DNA of 64,000 bases from contig JAGFNK010000036.1 in NCBI GenBank assembly GCA_025769875.1, positions 1-64,000 of the forward strand, read 5' to 3'. Source of the stretch: Russula earlei (Eukaryota > Basidiomycota > Agaricomycetes > Russulales > Russulaceae). Under the pieces are notes generated by a model. It was not told the origin of the DNA and did no database searches. It was given only the letters and a program-made list of their open reading frames with translations. Every line of letters begins with the position of its first letter. The stretch's first letter is position 1. Position numbers and translations under genes: made by a program. Below are positions 13,988-26,341 of this stretch, one piece after another.

Positions 13988-15306
13988 CTACTTGAAACTG
14001 CCCCAGATGTCCTCAAATACATCCTCCTTTTTCGTCTGTGTGTTGCTTGCCGACGTCGATGATGCGAACATGCCAACGCTCGCAGCCGTGGGATTGTCAG
14101 TAGGCCCTCCCCATATATCGCTTCCGGAACTGAGCAGAGACGGCTGCTGACCAGGTGTAATAGCACCCCAGACATTTGGTTGCACAGGCGGAACAGGATT
14201 ACTCCAGCTATGACCGACATTCCAGTTCGTGGTTGAGGACGTGGCAGTTGTATTGCGGAACGGTGGAAGCGGCAGGGACTGGAGTTGAGCGACCGGTACT
14301 TGTGCTTGGGACCAAGGTGACGATGCGGTTTGCGCACCAAAAAGCGAGAGGATGTCTTGTTTGGCGTCCTTGGCAGGTGTAGGGTCTGTCGTAGATGTGG
14401 CGTTTACAGGTGGCGTATGAAAATCGAGCGAGAAAAGATCATTCTTTGGAGCAGGAGCAGAAGTCGGAGTGACTAGGGTGGGCGTAGATTGGGGTATCAC
14501 TTGGCCTCGCGCGTATTGTGCGGATAGTAGCTGGTGTGGTTGTGAATGACGCATCGTGGTGGCATGGGTGACAGTTGGAACGGACGGCTGAAGCACGGGC
14601 GGATTCGCGCGTACTGGAGTTGGGCCTGAAGCGAGGGTCGGCGAAAGACCTGAAGCAGCTTGCCCTGTCGATGATCCACCTTCGAGGGCTGCAGGATCTG
14701 AAGGAGGGAGACCATCCAAGGCCCAGCGGCGAGACTCATACTTGGACCGGATGAAGGACTCTATCTTACTGAGATCGTGATAATTGGTTGTATCAGATAG
14801 CAAGACCTTCCGCAGCTAAGGATATGCATGAGCTCACTGGTCTGGTGGGACATGTCCCGGTTTGAGATGTGCTTCCCAGTATAGATTAGCAAGGCGATTA
14901 CCCCACTTTTGTATGCACTATCTTGCATGTTCACGAGGCAAGATTGAGCATAAAGACGTAAATGACATACCGCCATCTGCTCAGCTGTCCATGTGTCAAG
15001 GTCGATTGACTTGACTTTGCTTATGTGGGTACCCATTCCACGGTGGATACCGGAGCAGCGAATACACAGAAAGACACCGCTGGCGCACACATGAAGCACA
15101 AAAAAAATAAAGTATGAAAACGTACATATTCCAAGACGCCCATCGGGGATCTGGGGGTCCAGAAGTGAGAGTTGAAGAAAGATGAAAGAGTATATAGACA
15201 TACCGTTGTGCTTACAGTCCGCGCAAACTCGATTCTCCGGCCGTTTCACAAGCTCTCTAAGGATGCGAGCATGGCGTTCTGTCGTGGCTTTGTCCTGAGG
15301 GGACAT
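13988..15306 (-). CDS. ArfGAP protein (SMAP/Age2 type)
   Basis: The gene starts at ATG 15306 ([16 protein letters not shown]) and ends with a TAG at 13988-13990. The ArfGAP zinc finger is split over introns: VCADCKHNG, then the [20 protein letters not shown] segment containing the arginine finger (IHR) and KSIDLDTW. A long low-complexity tail rich in Pro, Ser, Thr and Gln occupies the last exon (about 270 residues). It contains DLFSLDF and DILSLFG clathrin/AP-type short motifs and ends in [12 protein letters not shown]. ArfGAPs stimulate GTP hydrolysis on Arf at Golgi and endosomes. The tail length and short motifs fit the Age2/SMAP group, though Gts1 types are not excluded. Starts of ArfGAP and GET2 are only 96 bp apart. 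Confidence 0.88.
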
Positions 15307-15402
15307 GTTGAAACAATTGTTGCAGAAGCTGGGCGCTACGTGGCACAAGGCAGGGACCCGTGACCGCGTGACGGTCAAACGTATCCTCACCCTGGCCTCT
15401 TC

Positions 15403-16526
15403 ATGTCCTCGTCTTCCACAGCAGCAAGAGCAGAGGCTCGACGAAGAGCCATACTTAGCAGGGGGAATGATCGCCTCTCAAAACTCACTACGTCTGCAAG
15501 GGGAGATGACGCAGCACAAACCGTCCATGCTGGTAAGCCTTATGCACCATCCGCTCAAAGTGACGTATCTTTTCTTCCTCACCCTAGCAGACTCACCGCT
15601 ACCTTCTTCGGCACCTCGACGCAATCTTGCAAAATTCATTGGCGATGATCCTCTTCCTAATACACCAGCCTCTGATAAGCCGCCTCGTCGCTCGCCCGAT
15701 ACACATACGTCTCGGTTGGAGACTGCAACAGAGTTGGGAAACTCACCTCCAGAACCATCCGCTTGGTCGAATGAGCAACAACAACAGTTTTTACAAACCC
15801 TCCTTGGTCGTCCTCCGCACGACCCGACACGCCCTCTCGATGCTAATGCTCCCGTTACAAGCAGCGTTGTTCCTGATGACCCATTGCTCGCACTCATCTC
15901 CAGCTTCCGTGCACAAGCCGGCGTGAATCAAGGTGCAGAGGGCATATTCCAGTCCGGAATGGAGGCAAAACCCAAGCGACCCATTCAAAAGCTTCTGCCG
16001 ATTTTACACGTCATTTCTGTGTGGGCCCTTGTGGCATTTTTTATCGTTTGGCGGGAGCCTGAAGCATTTCGGGCTCGGCATTCTGCTGTCGTTCCCTCAG
16101 GCAATACATGGAGTCGATGGGCCCGGCTAGCCAGCAGCCCTGCAGAACAGAGTGCGTGGGGTATTGAGATAGTAGCAAGTCATTTCCCGGTCCTTGTTGA
16201 GCGATAACTCACGTTCTAACACCTTGTAGCCATTTTTCTGGGCTTTTATTTCCCTGGAGCTTGCACTTCATTCAACGCGTATATTTTTGGATTTTGTGAG
16301 TCCCCTCTCGACCACCCATTGCTCCACTGAATGTAGTTTGCAGGACTCGACGCAGTCCCCATTGCTTCTTACCCTCATCCTCCCGTATCTTCCGATGCCC
16401 CTTTCTTCAATAATCATGCATGGTTTGAATTACTTACACATACTTGGGACGCTAGTAGACGATCTCGCAGCTGCTGTAGTCGCGATGGGACTGTTCATTG
16501 CAGCGTCCAGCTTACATGAGAACTGA
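15403..16526 (+). CDS. GET2: GET2-like tail-anchored-protein receptor subunit
   Basis: Four exons, from ATG at 15403 to a TGA at 16526, with introns beginning near 15533, 16173 and 16298. The N-terminal basic motif [20 protein letters not shown] is the Get3-docking site typical of Get2. A long hydrophilic Pro/Ser/Thr linker follows. Then come three hydrophobic segments: [34 protein letters not shown], and [18 protein letters not shown] near the C-terminus. Get2 with Get1 forms the ER insertase for tail-anchored proteins; this is known for the family and fits the topology here. Sequence similarity outside the N-terminal motif is normally low, so the call rests on motif plus topology. Confidence 0.8.
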
Positions 16527-16581
16527 TCGTTTCATGAACCTCACCATGTAAAGCAGTGTAGAACTCTTTGGTGGCGAATGA

Positions 16582-17225
16582 TCATTTCAACACTGAACAG
16601 CTTAGAATGCCGAGTAGAGGAACGAATTGAAGCGATCGAAACGGAACTATTGGAGCACAGGCTGTAACCCGTGTTATAGAACTTGGCGGGGGGTTCCCAT
16701 CGACAACAACAGGGAGGCCGGCCGCGGCACGTTCGGACTTCCAGCGTGTCCAACTATTTCCCCCGGCGGTATCCATGAGCTCTTGAAAGATTGCAGAAGA
16801 CCATTTGTTGTGAAGATCAAAGCTCTGTTTTCGCCCATCAGCTGAAGGGAGGGACGTATGAGACGACGTATATGGTAGCAGTACTAGTAAATGGGGACGA
16901 ACAAAACTCCAAAAAAAGCTCCGGATGCCAGGATTCATCCTTTTGTTTCACAAGTTTGTTGACCTTGATGTCAATCTTAGGGTTTGCGTACCGTATCCTG
17001 GGCAGATCCTCCTTCAGGAAATGGCTATCCAAGGATACATTTGGTCAGCTGTCTGCGAGGCGAGGACTAAAACTGAAGTACGTACCGCGCACCAAAGTGG
17101 TCATTTCGCTGGGCAAGCGTAAGGGTAATGCATCTAACCCCGACCAAGGTGGCACGTGGTGCCTTGGTAAGGCTTTGCAGAATTTTGGAGAGCCGTGAAG
17201 GTCCTGGAAGTGGTAGTTTGGCCAT
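16582..17225 (-). CDS. MRP49: Mitochondrial ribosomal protein, L51/S25/CI-B8 domain (Mrp49/mL61-like)
   Basis: Three exons read from ATG 17225 (MAKLPLPGPSRLSKILQSL). The intron between exons 1 and 2 joins FGAR to HFLKEDLPRIRYANPKIDIK, and the next joins LFLEF to SDGRKQSFDLHNKW. The order of a short basic N-terminus, RHFLKEDLPRIRYANP and an alternating strand region is that of the thioredoxin-like domain shared by mL61/Mrp49 and related mitochondrial ribosomal proteins. The C-terminal part after SITR may run to the stop at 16582 or be split by one more intron, so the 3' end is uncertain. The start codon lies only 93 bp from SWC2 on the other strand. Confidence 0.75.
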
Positions 17226-17318
17226 GAAGATGAGCGATGAGTGACGCGACGCGTTCAACTCACCGGCCCGGCCCCGCCGTTCCTTCTCTTCCTCTCACAC
17301 AGTAACGTCGTCTGACAC

Positions 17319-18888
17319 ATGGATGAAGGTGACTCTCTCGCTCGGCGTCGTTCTCGACGGTCCACTGCAGGAAACAGGTACGCAGCTAGTTATGTCCACC
17401 TGAAGACTTGGTGAATACAATCACAGAATGGAGGTGGCACTTGCGGAGCTCAGCATAGAAGAAGATATGAACGACGAAATAGATGACAAGGACTTTATTG
17501 TCATAAGAGGTACTGTATTCTCTCTCTATCTTTCACATGCTCTCACATCCTTCAAGACGAGGAGGATGTATTCGAATCTGACTTTGAAAGCACTGACGAG
17601 GAGACGGACGCAGCCCATCAAGCCTCGGACGCAGGAGAAAGACAAGTTAAGGTCGAAGATCGACGGGTAAAGAAGGTAGATTCCGTCATGCTATCCCAAC
17701 CCTTCGACCTACCATCTGACGCAGGCAGCACAAAGCCGGGTTGAGAGAGCTGCTGCTGCTGCACATGCCCGCCAGAAGGTGACTTTCCACCCAGAGATAT
17801 ATGACGACCCAGCAGAAGCGATCTCCTCTATGGCGGCTAAGAAAAAGCGTCGCGTGTCGCTCGGGCTTGCAATCGATGCCGAGACGGGTGAAGTTATAAA
17901 TAATGCACAGCGTCAAAGCCGGCGCTCCCACACTGTCTTAAATACGAGTGCTACCGCACAACGGATGAAGAAAGATGCCCAGGATAGGAAGGTGTGTCTA
18001 TTATATCACCACAGTGGGCGAGCATTTATCTAAGTGAATCATAAGTCGGTCCCAAAGAAGTCGAAGATCAAGGTGCGAGCGCTCACCCAAGACGAGCTAA
18101 TCGCCCGCGCTTTGGACATGGAGGAGGGGAACATTATTGAACATAGGGATTATCTCTTTGTCGAAGAAGAAAAGCGAAAGCGGGCACACGCCGTCAGGGC
18201 AACAATTTCTGGCCCTCTTTTGAGATGGATTAGTCGTCGTGAGACGGTTTCTGTATCAGCTGAGACGCAACACCTTCCCGGTGAGTCAAGATCTCTGGCA
18301 TACAGGATTCTCAAACACTCACTTTAAAAGATGGTGGGAATAGCTCCTCGACATTAACATCCGAGGATACATTTGTAAAATTAGCAGCACCGCAACCGGG
18401 AGACAGTGTCAATGCACCCCTGTCATCTTCACCTGGGCCTCGAACAGAACTGATATCAAAGAACTATGTCATCCATGAATCCTCACAGGACGAGTCAGCA
18501 ACTCGGCCTCCATGGAAAGATACTATGGCGGCGATGTTCGGTGATCACGTAAAGTGGGAGGACCTCAAGGCATACGTGAGCAGAGGACGTCCACTTTGTG
18601 AGTTGTGCATCCTTTACCTCAGTTTTGTTCTGACGATGAGCTATTCTACTAGCCCGGCCTGTTCGGACATGCCCCATATCAGGCCGCCCTGCACGATACA
18701 TCGATCCCCGTACCCGCATACCTTATTCGACGCCGGCAGCCTATCGTACGCTCACCATGATCTTGAACCACGAATATGTCTGGAGTCATGCGCTCGGGTG
18801 CTATCTAACCCGGACAGAAAAATCTCTCGTTTCCACGATGCCTGATAGAACCAGGAGGGATGGCAGCCACGACCCCTCTGCGGAGTAA
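17319..18888 (+). CDS. SWC2: SWR1-complex subunit SWC2/VPS72 (YL1 family)
   Basis: Exon 1 starts at 17319 (MDEGDSLARRRSRRSTAGNR) and the last exon ends with TAA at 18886-18888. The YL1 N-terminal region is acidic then basic (EEDVFESDFESTDEE, then RVERAAAAAHARQKV), the known H2A.Z-H2B binding arrangement. The middle carries LTQDELIARALDMEE, as in YL1 proteins. The C-terminal YL1_C domain is CPISGRPARYIDPRTRIPYS followed by AAYRTL. Swc2 helps SWR1 deposit histone H2A.Z. A short acidic and Ser/Pro-rich tail follows. About six introns of 50-75 bp are needed. The call is firm because both family regions are present in the right order. Confidence 0.92.
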
Positions 18889-19939
18889 ATCCCTGGTTTT
18901 CTTTTGAAAAGAAGCCGTTTCGGAGCGGTTTTTTAACCTGCACTCATCCCACATATCAGGGTGCAATGAAAGTAGGATAGTTGGACAAACATATCATTAG
19001 ATTACAAAAGAAAGTGTCTGTCCTGCTCTACCAGAGGTTCAATGCCTGTGGTCTTCTTCCTGCAGTCAAGGATGAGTAATGCTTTAGTAAATGGTGCTGA
19101 CAACAGGAAGGGTCTGAGACATGTGTCCAAGGATCCTTTAGGGCCAGTCTCTCCTCAACTTGTGACCATTTCAAGCTAGTTTAAGGCAGGTCTTTGGATT
19201 TAGGGCAGGTCTTCAGGGTCCTAGAGGTTTTGTAGATTAGAAGGGCTTCTAATTTATCTATAGACTGTTATAAGGCCATTAGAGTTGTCCTAATACTGAA
19301 AGGTCATTTAGTAAAAAGTGGGCCTTGTTATAAGTTGATTATCTGTCTGGAAAGCTATTGCACAACAATGTGTGTGCAATATTGTGGACACTAGTCACCC
19401 CTTTTGCACATGGGAACAGGGTGCACCCATGGGGACCAGAGTTCCTCTTATAGGGGAGGGTCTTGACCCATATGATGGACTACTTGTGAGACTGCCTAGA
19501 GCCAAACTTGGCACTGCAGTGTTACTGTTAGTTGCATATACTCTCATATAGATTCTCAATATGGTTTGTGACAGGGATGATCTACACTCAGGAATTAAAG
19601 AACATGCCTACTGGTGTGACAGTCTGGCAAATGCCAAGAAACCCCAAAACAATTTTCTGATATTATGATATTATGTGATGTCATGATAATTACTCCTGTC
19701 ACACAGGTGACTCTGGAAAACCCCAAAGTTCAAAAATTTCACAAAAGTTTTGGAAATTTGTAAAATTTTTGTTGCCAAATGGCGAAATATTATGTCAAGA
19801 TTTTGTTGTGAACAATTATTATAATAAAATTTTACTTTCTTGCAATCTTTTTTCCACTCACAAAACTTTGAAAATATTTTATTATTTTGATAAAAAACTT
19901 TCAATGAACAAAATGAACAGTCTAAAAAATTTTTTTTGC
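18889..19939. other. Gene-to-repeat transition, no gene
   Basis: Downstream of SWC2 the CpG content falls sharply and no open frame with recognisable content remains. The stretch contains one decayed LTR relic (19090-19480) and an AT-rich part (19640-19930) with only short chance frames. A microsatellite-like gatattatgatattatg run lies near 19660. Confidence 0.5.
19090..19480 (-). repeat. Decayed relic of the 962-bp LTR family
   Basis: This interval matches, in reverse orientation, the LTR copies at 40173-41134 and 43116-44078. Shared pieces are 'caatattgtggacac', 'caccccttttgc', 'ggaacagggtg', and the 'aaggtcctaatact'-type block. Nearly all CpG sites of the better copies are TpG or CpA here, which fits long decay by C-to-T change. 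The ends are not sharp and no target duplication is visible. Confidence 0.6.
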
Positions 19940-20517
19940 ATGCAATATGTTATTGCTGTTTTCAGTGCACTTGGTGGAGCTTGAATTCCACCCAAATTGG
20001 CACAGAAAACCCCCTCAAAAGTGCAGGATGAATATCTCCCTCACAACAGCTTCAATTCATATACAACTTAATGTCCCTGAATCACCTGAATGAGTGCTAG
20101 GCAGCCCCATTGTTTTCATGAGATTTGAGTGAGATTTGGTGGAGCTGGACTCAAGCCACCTCCACATGTGTATTAGATGTATCACAACTCAAAATCATGG
20201 TCTATATCTATTATTTTTCCCTCATGTTGTACCCATGGGCTGTCTTGAGGCAGCCCCATGGTGTTTTTGACTCAAGCATTGTGGTGTGCAGGAATGTGAG
20301 AATGTGTTTGTTCATTTGACTGCACTCAGGTTCACACAGATGATAAGGGAACAACAGGGCAACTTTATTCAAGATGGTAGCATATACAGGTGGGAACTAA
20401 GGCTAAGGGACAGGAAAAGCACAAAAGACAGGCATATGAAAGGAAATCTAGAGGTGAGAAGGGGACCAAAGCTGGACAATGCAAGGTATTGAGTTGTGGT
20501 CTCCAGTGGCTGTGGTA

Positions 20518-21105
20518 TGTTACCAAGTGGTTTGGGGTCCGGAAGATGCCGGAACACCTGAACTATGGACTGCACTGTTTGCATTATGCGTGCGTCAGAT
20601 CTTGATCGTTTATGTTCATTGATATCACATTCGGAACGCGTTGATCGTATCTTTCAGAAGATGTACTGAAGAAGCAATGAGTAGCATTGCTTCTGTCCCA
20701 GATGTTCCTGTACTGCCATGTACATCAATTCCTTGATTGGGGAAGCACTTAATGCTTCCAGCACCAAGATTGTTTACATAGAAGCAACCTTGCTTCTATG
20801 AGCCGCCTTTTGCTTCTATAGCACCAACCAGTACTACAGTAGCATGAACCTTATCCCTGTAGGGCTATATAAAGCCCCCAGTAGAAACAGTTGAGCCTTA
20901 AGCTCGACTTAGTTTGCCAATCCCAAACAGTTGACTCCTACCCCATCTGCAGAGCCCCTCTCATCTTGTTGTCATACTCTAGAAGGATCTAACACTCCTT
21001 CCCCTCCACGAGTATTGCTTGCTTGACTCAAGCATATCTGCATTGGTAGGACGCGTTTATAGACACGACCATTGATCTTATTTAAGGCACTTTGGAGCCT
21101 TAACA
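20518..21105 (+). repeat. Solo LTR S1 (family A), TSD tggta
   Basis: A 588-bp sequence starting TGTTACCAAG and ending GCCTTAACA, flanked by the 5-bp duplication tggta at 20513-20517 and 21106-21110. A TATA-like ctatataaagccccc lies near 20870. It is the same family as S2 at 24363-24983 but has its own target duplication, so it is an independent insertion and not one end of an S1-S2 element. The opposite palindrome arm lacks the insertion and shows the empty site. Confidence 0.93.
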
Positions 21106-21745
21106 TGGTAGTGGCATGTGGCAATTTGTGAAGGATGGCTGAGGCCAGGTGTGGTGATGAGGGGTGTGGTTGAGTCACGATGTGAGGAGGGGGAGACAAT
21201 GCAAAGGAGAGGCTGGAGGGGGGATAGGGAGAGTGCTGGTGGGTGGTTGCTTGGGTGCTGTAGTGCTGCCAAACATGATTGGGGGTGGGATGATTGGAGA
21301 GATTGGATGGCAGATGCAAGGTAGAGGAGCAAGGGGGCATGGAAGTAGAAAGGGAGAGGGAAGATGGTGGCAGGCTGGGAAATGGACACATAGGCAGCGT
21401 GCAGATCTCTGACTAACAAAATGAGAGACTAGTAAAAGGGGAGAAAAAGCATACTGAAATGTACAGTAGCAACACCATCAGATGGCAATAAAGATGGTGG
21501 CATGGTACAGGGCTCTTTGGCTGTGCATCAGGACTCATTGGTGCATGGTGAAGGCAGGGGTGTTGAGGGCAAGGGCATGTGGTGGTTGATAGGGGCGAGG
21601 GTGGCATGCTGGTGGCAACAATGATGATGCAAGGACAAAGAGAAGATGGCACAAAAGGAATATGCACATATGTACTCTTGTAAACAATTTGCAGCCAGCC
21701 ATATAGCTGTGTGGGTGAGTTGACATTGAGGCCATGTGCATTTGC

Positions 21746-22016
21746 TGTTAAATAAGTGACCTATTAGCACCCTTATGTCCACAGGACTCAAAGGGAACTG
21801 CAGAGGAGCAATTGAGACTGGTATTGTTATGAGGAGTCAAACTACTACACACCTGCAGAGGAGCAATTGAGACTAAGGTATTCTACTGCTCCTTTGCCTG
21901 TAATATTGACCTGACTAAGCCATAAATCAATCCAAATAATGGAACTACTATCTGGAGCATTGTGCTGACACCCCAGAGTGATATCTACAGTGCATCAGCA
22001 ATAAATCACAATGACA
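21746..22016. repeat. Solo LTR-like insertion S5, TSD tttgc
   Basis: A 271-bp insertion beginning TGTTAAATAAG and ending CACAATGACA, bounded by tttgc at 21741-21745 and 22017-22021. The mirrored site in the other arm (about 23765) is uninterrupted. It contains a direct duplication of a segment beginning ctgcagaggagcaattg at about 21797 and 21854. The TG...CA ends and 5-bp duplication indicate an LTR-type insertion, though it is short; a non-autonomous TRIM-like unit is possible. Confidence 0.85.
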
Positions 22017-24362
22017 TTTGCAACAATTTTGCATGTCTTATGGTCCATGCATGTGTGCTGTAGCGAGCAAGAAATGGTGCATGCTTGAGTGCTAGATGAG
22101 GACAGGGATGGTGAGCAAGAGATGAGCACACAAAGTTTAAAAGACAAGGGGAGTCAAGGTGCTGAAACACAAGGTTGAGAACAATGAAATTGGAAAACAT
22201 ACAAAAGAAATTGAACCATGAAACACATACCAATGATCTCATAACATAATACTACTGATACTGAAACTGAGAGATGAAAGCAAGAATGTGAACATGATGC
22301 ATTGAGGATTGCAACCCCTTGCATACTTTGGAGGTGTTGTCAATCAATTGCAAGCACATGCATCTTGATCAGTCATAGGAGATTGAGTCCAGGTCTTGAA
22401 GAGGATTGCAGCCAGTCAATGATTGGTTGGAGAGAGGGATGATGTGAGTTGAAGAGGATTTGAGAGGAGAGGGAGGATGAGGAAAGAGTGCTTGAGGAAG
22501 AGATGCAAACAAATGCAAATGTGAATGCTGAGTGAGTTGGTGGCACATATGCATATGCTTGTTTTTTTTGAGTTGCTTCCTTGCTGCCACACATCACTTG
22601 GACACTGTATGTCACTTCTCACACCCACCTCACCTTCATCTAGCCCATTTTCTTGCTCTTGAGGTTGAACATGCCATATCCCAACATCTTCAAGTCTGTT
22701 GTCCAGTGTACTCCACTCATGGTCACTTTATGGGTGAGTTTTCTGTCTTTCAGTGGCAATTCAAGACTGATTCACTTACCAGTGTTCCCATGGCACAATC
22801 TCGGTGCAGGATGAGCACCATGATGCTGCAACTGGGCAAGCTCAATAACTCAAGTTCAAGCTTTTGTTTGGGTGGCATGCCAACCATTTGAGTGAGAAGG
22901 TGGATGAGGGTCATCAACTGCAAGGTGTTCTTTCTGAGGAACCTGGGGAGAATGCAAACTGACACCATGCATATAACCAGCCAATAAACAAGAGTTAGGT
23001 CATTTTTCTAGCAGTGACCTACCTCTTTTTTATTTGACTGGTTATATGCATGGTGTCAGGTATCAAGCTTGCCTGGTTGCAGCATCATGGTGCTCATCCT
23101 GCACCAAGATTGTGCCATGGAACCACTAGTAGGTGAATCAGTCTTGAATTGCAACTGAAAGACAGAAAACTCACCCATAAAGTGACTGCGAGCAGTGTGC
23201 ACTGGATGATGGACTTGAAGATGTTGGGATATGGCATGTTCAACCTCAAGAGCAAGAGAATGGGCTAGGTGAAGGTGAGGTGGGTGTGAGAAGCAACATA
23301 CAGTGTCCAAGTGATGTGTGGCAGCAAGGAAGCAACGCAAAAAAAAAAACAAGTGTATGCATATGTGCCACCAACTCACTCAGCATTCACATTTGCATTT
23401 GTTTGCATCTCTTCCTCAAGCACTCTTTCCTCATCCTCCCTCTCCTCTCAAATCCTCTTTGACTCACATCATCCCTCTCTTCAACCAATCATTGACTGGC
23501 CACAATCCTCTTCAAGACCTGGACTTGATTTCCTATGACTGATCAAGATGCATGCGCTCGCAATTGATCAACAACACCACCAAAGTATGCAAGGGGTTGC
23601 AATCCTCAATGCATCATGTTCTCATTCTTGCTTTCATCTCTCAGTTTCAGTATCAGTAGTATTATGTCATGAGATCATTGGTATGTGTTTCATGGTTCAA
23701 GCATGCACCATTTCTTGCTTGCTACAGCACACATGCACAGACCATAAGACATGCAAAATTGTTGCAAAGGCATATGGCCTCAATGTTGACTCACCCACAC
23801 AGCTATATGGCTGGCTGCAAATTGCTTACAAGAGTACATATGTGTGTATTCTTCTCTTTGTCCTTGCATCATCATTGTCACCACCAGCATGCCACCCTCG
23901 CCCCCATCAACCACCACATGCCCTTGCCCTCAACACCCCTGCCTTCACCATGCACCAATGAGTCCTGATGCACAGCCAAAGAGCCCTGTACCATGCCACC
24001 ATCTTTGTTGCCATCAGATGGTGTTGCTAGTACATTTCAGTATGCTTTTTCTCCCCTTTTACTAGTCTCTCATTTTGTTAGTCAGAGATCTGCATGCCAC
24101 CTATGTGTCCATTTCCCAGCCTGCTGCCATCTTCCCTCTCCCTTTCTACTTCCACCCCCCCTCACTCCTCTACCTCACATCTGCCATCCAATCTCTCCAA
24201 TCATCCCACCTGCAATCATGTTTGGCAGCGCCATCAGCACCCAAGCAACCACCCACCAGCACTCTCCCTATCCCCCCTCCAGCCTCTCCTTTGCATTGTC
24301 TCCCCCTTCTCACATTGCAACTCAACCACACCCCTCATCACCACACCTGGCCTTGGCCATCC

Positions 24363-24983
24363 TGTTACCAAGTGGTTTGGGGTCCAGAAGATGCTGGAAC
24401 ACCTGAACTATGGACTGCACCATTTGCATCATGCATGCGTCAGATCTTGATCATTTATGTCCATTGATATCGCGTTTGGAGCATGTTGATCGAATCTTTC
24501 TGAGGATGTACTGAAGAAGCAATGAGTAGCATTGCTTCTGTCCCAGATGTTCTTGTACCACCATGTATGTCACTTCCTTGATTAGGAAAGTACTTATGAC
24601 ACCGAGATTGCTACTAGGGAAGCACTTAATGCTTCCAGCACTGAGATCGTTTACATAGAAGTGACCTCACTTCTATGAGCCACCTTTTGCTTCTATCACA
24701 CTGACCAGTACTACAGTAGCACAAACCTTATCCCTGTAGGCCTATATAAAGCCCCCAGTCTGTAGCAGTTGAGCCTTAAGCTTGACTTAGTTTGCCAATC
24801 CCAAACAGTTGACTCCTACCCTGTCTGCAGAGCCCCTCTTATCTAGTTTCCATACTCCAGAAGGATCTAACACTCCTTCCCCTCCACAAGTATTGCTTGC
24901 TTGACTCAAGCATATCTGCATTGGTAGGACATGTTCATAGATGTGAACATTGATCTTATTTAAGGCCCTTTGGAGCCTTAACA
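24363..24983 (+). repeat. Solo LTR S2 (family A), TSD catcc
   Basis: A 621-bp copy of the S1 family, TGTTACCAAG to GCCTTAACA, flanked by catcc at 24358-24362 and 24984-24988. It differs from S1 mainly by transitions at CpG positions (for example cgcgttgatcg in S1 against catgttgatcg) plus a short internal duplication near 24600. It sits in the right palindrome arm about 25 bp from the position mirrored by S1. Confidence 0.93.
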
Positions 24984-25139
24984 CATCCTTCACAAATTGC
25001 CACATGCCACTACCACAGCCACTGGAGACCATAACTCAATACCTTGCATTGTCCAGCTTTGGTCCCCTTCTCATGTCTAGATTTCCTTTCATATGCCTGT
25101 CTTTTGTGCTTTTCCTGTCCCTTAGCCTTAGTTCCCACC

Positions 25140-25751
25140 TGTTATGAATTGAGACCAGGACTGGGCCACAAAGCTGAAGAAACTCTTACCACACCTTTTT
25201 ACTTCATCTCTAACTTCTGTCCTTCACTACATCATGGACTATTCTTCCTATGAAACAAGATATAGTCATCACAAAGGCACTATGGCACAACTAGACACCT
25301 CATTCCTAATTGGGTAATCACCATGTGGCAGCCACATGGCCACTCAGCCACCAAGAACCCAAAACAGTGGAGTGGACTCTTACAACTTGCTGCATAACTC
25401 ATATAACATCATCTAGCTCCAATGACATCATGGCTGACTGAGAAACTCCACACTGACATCATCTGCTCACCAATCACTCTACAGTGACATCATTATGGTA
25501 TCATTGCTCCACAATGATCAGTAATACACTCAGTCAGCCCTAAATCTGACACAAGCAAGTTTATGCCTCTACAACCCTATTGGATGGAACTAAAGAGTCT
25601 AGAATAGTCCCTGTAGTTTGTAATTGACCCTGTAAACAGTATATAAGCCCCAATGTAGCCTGCTCAATGCATTACTCAATGCCTACCCTCTGTTCTGACC
25701 TTTGCCCACCTGCTCCTGAGTCCTTGGTGATCAGCAGTATGTGTCTTGACA
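25140..25751 (+). repeat. Solo LTR S3, TSD ccacc
   Basis: A 612-bp insertion, TGTTATGAATTGAG to GTGTCTTGACA, flanked by ccacc at 25135-25139 and 25752-25756. A TATA-like cagtatataagcccc occurs near 25638. The mirrored left-arm site at about 20390 reads straight through (tatacaggtgggaac), proving the empty state. The family differs from S1/S2. Confidence 0.93.
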
Positions 25752-25850
25752 CCACCTGTATATACTACCATCTTGAATAAAGTTGCCCTGTTGTTCCCTT
25801 ATCATCTGTGTGAACTTGAGTGCAGTCAAATGAACAAACACATTCTCACA

Positions 25851-26341
25851 TGTTGAAGCAGATGGGCACAGGTTATGATAAGAGCGATAAGATCATTAAG
25901 ATCTATCAAAAGATATTTCAGTATTGTGTAAGACAAGACTGTAAATCAGTAATACCTATCAAAAGATATCTACAACATGTGATTAGATGCGATAGATAAG
26001 ATAGGAAACAGTAAGTACTCACTTCAGTATTGTGTAAGACAAGACTGAAGCGATCTAGCTAATTGAGTGCCTCTTAAATATGCGAAAGTGTCTCTAAGCA
26101 AAATAATCATAACTACCAACTTGTATCATAAAGGATCAGTTGTTAGTAGCTACCGATTGTCATCAATTAACTTATCATTGTAACATACACAGGCTGCAGC
26201 ATCTGAGCTGAGCCAGTCCAGGCTGATCCAACGCGTGAGCGACACATGTGAGCCAGGAGCACCCAGTCCGTGGGAGCTGACACATTAACGCAACTGGGCT
26301 GTGATTACATCAGACTGCCCAAAGCAGTGGTAATCTCAACA
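25851..26341. repeat. Solo LTR S4, TSD tcaca
   Basis: A 491-bp insertion, TGTTGAAGCAGATGG to GTAATCTCAACA, flanked by tcaca at 25846-25850 and 26342-26346. The left-arm site at about 20290 is uninterrupted (gtgcaggaatgtgagaatg). The segment contains a repeated 'ctatcaaaagatat' block and two copies of 'cagtattgtgtaagacaag'. It is a distinct family from S1-S3. Orientation is not assigned. Confidence 0.9.

Noticed and set aside
22369..24467. Many open frames of 60-137 codons in the palindrome as real genes
   Set aside because: They are low-complexity, occur as mirror pairs in both arms, overlap in several frames and show no domains; CpG decay alone opens such frames.
20518..24983. S1 and S2 as the two LTRs of one 4.5-kb retrotransposon
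   Set aside because: Each copy has its own pair of identical 5-bp flanks (tggta and catcc), there is no gag-pol between them, and they lie in opposite arms of a palindrome.
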